Source of the DNA: RGIG6178 sp045118975
GTDB taxonomy: Bacteria; Bacillota_I; Bacilli_A; RFN20; DUOF01
Assembly (NCBI GenBank): GCA_045118975.1
Contig: JBGVCT010000008.1
Location: 1-64,000, forward strand
Direction: 5' to 3'
Length of the DNA: 64,000 nt
Shown here: positions 59,229 through 64,000 of the stretch, piece by piece
Numbering within the stretch: position 1 is the stretch's first letter
Layout of the letters: each line of letters begins with the position of its first letter
Translations under genes and position numbers: made by a program
The notes under the pieces: model-generated
The model's database searches: none
Told to the model about the DNA's origin: nothing
Seen by the model: only the letters and a program-made list of their open reading frames with translations

Positions 59229-62200
59229 TCACTCCCCAATTTTGTATTCTTTAAGTTCATTTGCAATTAAACTTATAGACTCTTTTACTTCTATTTTTCC
59301 ATCAATAAGATAATATTTTCCAAAACTCATAATCTTACTAACTTCTTTATATACTCTTGGAAAAACAATCACACTAACTTCACCTATTTCATCAATAAAT
59401 GAAGTAATCGCCATTAACTCCCCGTTTTTTGTTTTAATGACTTTACTAGTTTTAAGCATACCTACCCATTTAATGTTCTTTCCATCTAATTTAGAGAAAT
59501 CCTTGCTACTAACACATCCTTGTTTTCTAAGTTTTTCCCTTTCTTTTTCAAGCGGGAATTCACTTACATAATAGCCCAACACTTCTTTCTCTAAATCAAG
59601 TTTTGCTATATCTTCACTAACTTCTATAATCTTTGGCTTATCCATAATTTCAAAATCAAAACTAACTTGGCCATCCTCTACATACCCAAACATTGAAGCA
59701 TATTTTAATAACTTATCTAAGTTAGCCTTATATGTAGCCCTATTCAATCCAAACTCATCTAAAGCACCCGCATCAATTAAAGCTATATATTGTGATTCAC
59801 TAAGTTTGTGATTACTCATTCTCAATATAAAATCACTATAATCACTAAATTGCTTTTTACTTGCCTCTTCTATAATTGCCTTACTCGAAACACTATTTAA
59901 TCCCTTAATATGAGCAAGACCATATAGAATTTCATCTTCCTTATTACTTTTGAAAACTAACTCACTATGATTAACACTAGGAAGAAGCAATTTAATACCA
60001 TTCTCTTTTGCCTCAGTTGCATACTCATTAAATTTATTTGAGAAAGTAAATGACTCCATAGCACAAGCATAGAAAACAGATGGATAATATTTTTTCAAAT
60101 AAGTCATGTACATACTAATAATGGTATAAGAGACACTATGGGCTTTATTAAATCCATAGCTTGCAAACTTACTGACTAATTCATACACCTCATTAGCCTT
60201 TTTCTCACTATGTCCATTATTTAAACAAGAAGCAATAAACTCTTCTTTAACCTCTTTCATCTTTTCATGATCTTTTTTAGACATAGCTCTTCTTAAAATG
60301 TCTGCCTTAGCTAATGATAATCCAGCAAACTTATATGCTATTTGTAATATTTGTTCTTGGTAGACAATGATACCATATGTAGACCTTAAAATATCCTTTA
60401 AAGAATCATCAATATAATCAACTTTTTTACCATGTCTTCTTTCGTTAAATTCACCTATAAATTCTCTAGGACCTGGTCTATATAAAGCCAAAACATTACA
60501 CACATCAATAAAACTTTCTGGTCTAATTGTCTTAAGCGTTTTTCTCATTCCTTCGCTTTCAAATTGAAATATTCCACTAGTCTTAGCATTAGCTAATAAC
60601 TCATATAGTTTTTTATCATCTAAATCAATCTTGTTTAAATCAATCGTTACTCCATAAACTCTTTTAATTTCTTTTAAACAATCATCAATAATCGTTAGAT
60701 TCCTAAGACCTAACAAGTCCATTTTAAGTAACCCTAAACTTTCAACATAATTCATGTCATATTGGATTATTAAATCTTTGTTATTGTTAGAAAAAGTTGG
60801 AACTACATCTTCTAAATCATATTCACTTAAAACAACACCAGCTGCATGAATAGATGTTTGTCTTGGTAAATCCTCTATAACTAAAGCACTTTTATAAACA
60901 TCCAAATATTTATCATCGCTGTGAATAAACTCATTAAATTCCTCACTCAATTTAGTCATATCTTCTAATGATGCATCATATGGACACTTATGAGCCTTCT
61001 TAGATATAGCTTCCACATCTGCTCTTGATAAACCTAAAACTTTTGCACAATCTCTTAAGGCTTGCTTACTAGAAAGAGTTGAAAAAGTAACAATATTAGC
61101 AACTTTTTTATACCCATATTTTTCCTTTAAATAATTAACAACATCTTCTCTTTTATTATCTTGAAAGTCAATATCAATATCCGGCATGGTTTTTCTTTCT
61201 TTATTCAAAAATCTCTCAAATAACAAATCATATTCCATTGGATTAACACTTGTTATACCAAGGCAATAAGAAACCAAACTTGAAGCTGCACTACCTCTAC
61301 CTGGTCCCACTAAAATCCCATGTTCTTTTGCAAACTTAACATAATCATAAACAACCAAGAAATAATCAGCAAATCCCATATCAAAAATAACAGACAACTC
61401 TTCATTAACTCTGTCTACATACTCTTTGTTTTTAATGTATTGCTTATTTCTTTTTTCAAGTCCTTTGTAAACCAAATTCTTCAAGTACTCTTTTGAATCT
61501 ATCTTAAGAGGATTTTCATACTTTGCTAATTTCAACTCTTCTTTTTTGAATTCAAAGTTACATTCACCTGCTATTTTAAATACATTATCTATTTCATTAT
61601 CACTAAATGAACATTCACTCTCAAAAGAAGCATACTCAAATTCTCTCTTTCTTGCATATCCCAAAATTGTATTTGTTCCAATAGCATTTAATAGTTCTAT
61701 ATATTCAAGTTCATCATCATTTCTTGAAACAATATTATTGAAAGCAACCATTTCAAATCCTAATGTATCAACATATGAATTTAATAAATAGCATGCTTCA
61801 ATATTATATAGTTCCTTACCAACATAAAAACCATCAACATATAATTTATTTAACTCTTCTAAAAGAGGCAGTATCTTTTCTTTGTTCATTGATTTAAATG
61901 CTCTATAAGAAGGAACTACACATATTAAATCCTCACTGTATGTTTTTAATTTATCAATAGTCAAAAATGCATCTTTTGAAGAATTTTTGTAACTAGTTAA
62001 CTTAACTAAATTCTTATAACCAATTTCACCCTTTGCAAGTAAACATACGATGAAATCTTCAACATCAAATTCAACACCAATGATAGGTTTAATATTGTTT
62101 GATTTACACCCATCATAAAATGTTTTAACACCAAACATCACATTTTTATCAACAAGGGCAAGAGAGGTAAATTTATTTTCCTTAGCATAAGAGAGTAATT

Positions 62201-62264
62201 TATCTATCCTTAAAGTACTAGATAAAAAACTATATCCACTTTTTACACACAATTCACATTTCAT
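59229..62264 (-). CDS. dnaE: DNA polymerase III alpha subunit, DnaE type
   Basis: The 1011-residue polymerase extends primers and hands over to PolC in low-GC Gram-positives. It has an N-terminal PHP domain that lacks most metal residues (CELCVKSGYSFLSSTLRIDK), the polymerase core with GPGRGSAASSLVSYCLG and MPDIDIDFQDNKRED, and a C-terminal OB fold near 930-1000. The usual length is about 1,000-1,100. There is no proofreading exonuclease. The ATG follows GGGGTG. Its TGA stop lies 4 bases before polA, so the two are coupled. Confidence 0.96.
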   Translation of the reverse strand: MKCELCVKSGYSFLSSTLRIDKLLSYAKENKFTSLALVDKNVMFGVKTFYDGCKSNNIKPIIGVEFDVEDFIVCLLAKGEIGYKNLVKLTSYKNSSKDAFLTIDKLKTYSEDLICVVPSYRAFKSMNKEKILPLLEELNKLYVDGFYVGKELYNIEACYLLNSYVDTLGFEMVAFNNIVSRNDDELEYIELLNAIGTNTILGYARKREFEYASFESECSFSDNEIDNVFKIAGECNFEFKKEELKLAKYENPLKIDSKEYLKNLVYKGLEKRNKQYIKNKEYVDRVNEELSVIFDMGFADYFLVVYDYVKFAKEHGILVGPGRGSAASSLVSYCLGITSVNPMEYDLLFERFLNKERKTMPDIDIDFQDNKREDVVNYLKEKYGYKKVANIVTFSTLSSKQALRDCAKVLGLSRADVEAISKKAHKCPYDASLEDMTKLSEEFNEFIHSDDKYLDVYKSALVIEDLPRQTSIHAAGVVLSEYDLEDVVPTFSNNNKDLIIQYDMNYVESLGLLKMDLLGLRNLTIIDDCLKEIKRVYGVTIDLNKIDLDDKKLYELLANAKTSGIFQFESEGMRKTLKTIRPESFIDVCNVLALYRPGPREFIGEFNERRHGKKVDYIDDSLKDILRSTYGIIVYQEQILQIAYKFAGLSLAKADILRRAMSKKDHEKMKEVKEEFIASCLNNGHSEKKANEVYELVSKFASYGFNKAHSVSYTIISMYMTYLKKYYPSVFYACAMESFTFSNKFNEYATEAKENGIKLLLPSVNHSELVFKSNKEDEILYGLAHIKGLNSVSSKAIIEEASKKQFSDYSDFILRMSNHKLSESQYIALIDAGALDEFGLNRATYKANLDKLLKYASMFGYVEDGQVSFDFEIMDKPKIIEVSEDIAKLDLEKEVLGYYVSEFPLEKEREKLRKQGCVSSKDFSKLDGKNIKWVGMLKTSKVIKTKNGELMAITSFIDEIGEVSVIVFPRVYKEVSKIMSFGKYYLIDGKIEVKESISLIANELKEYKIGE

Positions 62265-62288
62265 CTAGTACACCCCTTTTCTTATATA

Positions 62289-63155
62289 TTATCTTTTCTT
62301 TATAAATCCATTTTGTTTCATGCTTGCTTCATAAGCCACAATTGTAGTAGCTATAGCAACATTAAGCGAATCACATTGCCCAAGCATCGGTATTGAAAGC
62401 ATATTATATTTACCTTCATACCATGGTTTTGTAATACCATATCTTTCGCTTCCCATAATGATAGCCACTCTACCAGCATAGTCATATTCAAAGTAATGCT
62501 TTTCTGCCCTAGTATCAGCTAAATATATTTCAAAATTCTTTTTTCTTAGCCAATCTCTACACTCTTCAACTGTAGGGAATTCTACAACAGGGATAGTAAA
62601 CGCAGCACCCATACTACCTTTTATAATCTTAGGATGAGTAATTCTAGCCCTTCTATTACAAATAAATACCCCATCGATTTTAGCACCATCACAAGTTCTT
62701 AAAATTGTACCAACATTTCCTGGAATCTCAAGACCATCCAAAACAATGATAATATTGTCCTTTTTAAGAGGAATATCATCTAATGAAGCTAGAGGAAACT
62801 TACAAATAGAAATCATTCCTTTTGGATCATCTTTTTCACATATCTTCATAAATGTTTTTAATGATACACAATAAGTTTTCTTAGCAAGTTTGAAAAATTC
62901 CTCAACTAAATTCATGCCCTCGTGACTAGTGATAATTTCTTCACAAAAAATAAATGAATCAACTTCCAATCCATTATTAAGGGCTTTTTGATGCGCCCAA
63001 ATACCATCAATTACAAATAAATGATTTTTATTAGGCTTTGTATTATTAATCAAAGCAACAACTTCTTTTATCTTCCCATTTTGTGCTCCTATAAACTCAA
63101 TATCATGTTTATGAGCTTCCATAAAATCTCTTAATCTGTTTTCTACACTTTCCAT
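62289..63155 (-). CDS. TrmH-family RNA methyltransferase
   Basis: The 288-residue protein ends in a SpoU-type methyltransferase knot: LDGLEIPGNVGTILRTCDGA (motif 1), AIIMGSERYGITK (motif 2) and QCDSLNVAIATTIVAYEAS (motif 3). The N-terminal 130 residues form the substrate-binding part. A 2'-O-methylation of rRNA or tRNA is expected; the target is not clear from sequence. The ATG follows GTGGTGA. It lies upstream of dnaE and is a distant relative of the SPOUT gene at 38562-39317. Confidence 0.9.
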   Translation of the reverse strand: MESVENRLRDFMEAHKHDIEFIGAQNGKIKEVVALINNTKPNKNHLFVIDGIWAHQKALNNGLEVDSFIFCEEIITSHEGMNLVEEFFKLAKKTYCVSLKTFMKICEKDDPKGMISICKFPLASLDDIPLKKDNIIIVLDGLEIPGNVGTILRTCDGAKIDGVFICNRRARITHPKIIKGSMGAAFTIPVVEFPTVEECRDWLRKKNFEIYLADTRAEKHYFEYDYAGRVAIIMGSERYGITKPWYEGKYNMLSIPMLGQCDSLNVAIATTIVAYEASMKQNGFIKKR

Positions 63156-63232
63156 TAAATTTCACCACGATTTTATTGTATAACAATAAACTATATTTTT
63201 CCACACATAATCACCATTAAGACAATAAAAAA

Positions 63233-63254
63233 ACTCAGCTTTTTTTAGCTGAGT
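63233..63254 (-). terminator. Rho-independent terminator
   Basis: ACTCAGCT at 63233-63240 pairs perfectly with AGCTGAGT at 63247-63254 around six T, and the minus strand continues with a T-run. It lies after the unrecognised gene at 63261-63821. Confidence 0.85.
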
Positions 63255-63260
63255 CAAAAA

Positions 63261-63821
63261 CTATCTTTTGTTTGACGTTTTTAAATCAAACTTTTTTACA
63301 GCTTCTTCTACTCTTCCTGCCATAAAACCTTTAAATTCATCATATCTTGAGTGATATCTTGTATAATCCGCAAAATATATATGTTTAAAATCATTATTTA
63401 TAAGAGAAATCACAGGAAGTGAACCTGCTCCAACCTTACATGTTGGCTTACACAGAACCTTTTTATCATCCACACTTAAAATATATACTCCTGGTTTTAA
63501 TAACGATGGAGCATCATCTAAAGGTTCATCTTTAGGTTTAGCCACATATACTGTACTTCCTTCTAATTTAACTTGAACAAGTTCATAATTTTCATCATTC
63601 AAGTACTGCATGAAAGCACTATTGAAAACCTCTGAATCTACAGTAAGGGCAGACTCTAATTCGCTTTTAAGAGAATCTAGTTCTTCTTTTTTTTCTTCCA
63701 ACTCTTTTCCATATCTACTAGCAGCATAATCACTATCATAGACATGTTGCGTTAAAGAATTAACCTCATAAACCAAATCCTTAATTCTCTTTAATGTATC
63801 CATATATTGTTTTTGTTTCAT
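63261..63821 (-). CDS. Hypothetical protein with N-terminal coiled coil
   Basis: The 186-residue protein begins with a coiled coil (about 1-60, with LEEKKEELDSLKSELESAL) and continues as a mixed domain (about 75-186) with SLLKPGVYILSVDDKKVLC. No family is recognised. The ATG at 63821 follows GAGGTGAG; the GTG at 63830 lies inside that site and is less likely. It starts 11 bases after the stop of the gene at the window edge, so they form one transcript. Confidence 0.65.
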   Translation of the reverse strand: MKQKQYMDTLKRIKDLVYEVNSLTQHVYDSDYAASRYGKELEEKKEELDSLKSELESALTVDSEVFNSAFMQYLNDENYELVQVKLEGSTVYVAKPKDEPLDDAPSLLKPGVYILSVDDKKVLCKPTCKVGAGSLPVISLINNDFKHIYFADYTRYHSRYDEFKGFMAGRVEEAVKKFDLKTSNKR

Positions 63822-63832
63822 AAATCTCACCT

Positions 63833-64000
63833 CTACCTTCTTGATCCCGATGTACCTTGAGTCTTTGGAACTCCCGATGAACTACGGAATACTTTTTCTG
63901 TAATTTTCTTCATATCTATTATTGGTTTAACCTCGCTATTTTTCATCGCAGAGTGTTCTTGACTTGCTCCAGTTATTTGATGATCCGTTTTCCATCTAAC
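63833..64000 (-). CDS. C-terminal part of an unrecognised gene, cut by the window edge
   Basis: A minus-strand frame is open from the right edge to a TAG at 63833-63835, giving 55 residues. The end is Ser/Gly/Lys-rich (FRSSSGVPKTQGTSGSRR), which looks like a disordered tail. Upstream, KNSEVKPIIDMKKITEKV is a helix-like stretch. It is too short to assign. The close spacing to the following gene and the same strand support a real coding end. Confidence 0.5.
   Translation of the reverse strand, partial: VRWKTDHQITGASQEHSAMKNSEVKPIIDMKKITEKVFRSSSGVPKTQGTSGSRR

Noticed and set aside
29926..59231. Use of TGA as tryptophan (Mycoplasma code)
   Set aside because: All known genes are full length with TGG for Trp only, and TGA lies at normal gene ends such as rlmN, rsgA and dnaE.

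Overview
The window comes from a very AT-rich, low-GC Gram-positive bacterium. The replication set points to Bacillota, class Bacilli: PolC and a DnaE with the DFQD motif, plus DnaB and DnaI primosome proteins, together with RNase R/SmpB/tmRNA, a CdaA-type cyclic-di-AMP synthase and an L20-type leader in front of infC-rpmI-rplT. Tryptophan is encoded by TGG throughout and known genes run full length in the standard bacterial code. TGA is a stop codon, but a rare one. The gene order is a reduced version of the Bacillus order (polA-mutM-dnaB-dnaI, pfkA-pyk, rlmN-prpC-prkC-rsgA-rpe, cdsA-rseP-polC), which suggests an uncultured, small-genome gut or host-associated Bacilli lineage. That placement is inference; no rRNA or tRNA gene is present to settle it.

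Bases 1-5422 form an accessory segment. It holds the end of a small membrane protein gene, about 600 non-coding bases with repeated TAATCGTTA and TAGCACCC motifs, a DUF4238 gene, an unrecognised gene and two IS3-family insertion sequences. The second IS has clear ends and a 3-bp target duplication, and lies a few bases from the 3' end of the tmRNA gene.

Bases 5423-22765 lie almost entirely on the minus strand. They carry ssrA, rnr-smpB, dut, a radical SAM/SPASM protein (plus strand), a Sel1-repeat and ankyrin pair, glyA, an rlmA-like methyltransferase, nfnA/nfnB next to NAD kinase (NADPH and ferredoxin balance), an SDR, a DUF362 ferredoxin-like protein, and three metal-transport candidates (two ZIP paralogues and an ArsP_2-type permease).

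Bases 22970-29275 are the plus-strand operon cdsA-rseP-polC. Bases 29291-42768 are minus-strand operons: the rlmN-prpC-prkC-rsgA-rpe run with a soluble-looking kinase; a putative HExxH protease next to a Cys/His-rich protein; priA followed upstream by an unusual CMP-kinase-like protein with a ParB-like tail, a SPOUT methylase and a YgjP-like protein; an M42 peptidase; and a branching-enzyme homologue that has lost catalytic residues.

Bases 42870-49108 hold a YcxB-like membrane protein, cdaA, cvpA, the trhP1/trhP2 tRNA hydroxylation pair (plus strand) and infC-rpmI-rplT behind an L20 leader. Bases 49109-64000 hold a surface protein, a degenerate ROK-like gene, pyk, pfkA, and the long DNA replication/repair run dnaE-polA-mutM-dnaB-dnaI, with a TrmH-family methylase and two unrecognised genes at the edge.

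The best candidates for something not well described are the kinase-ParB fusion, the catalytically dead GlgB homologue, the HExxH/Cys-His gene pair, and the repeat-rich accessory segment beside ssrA.
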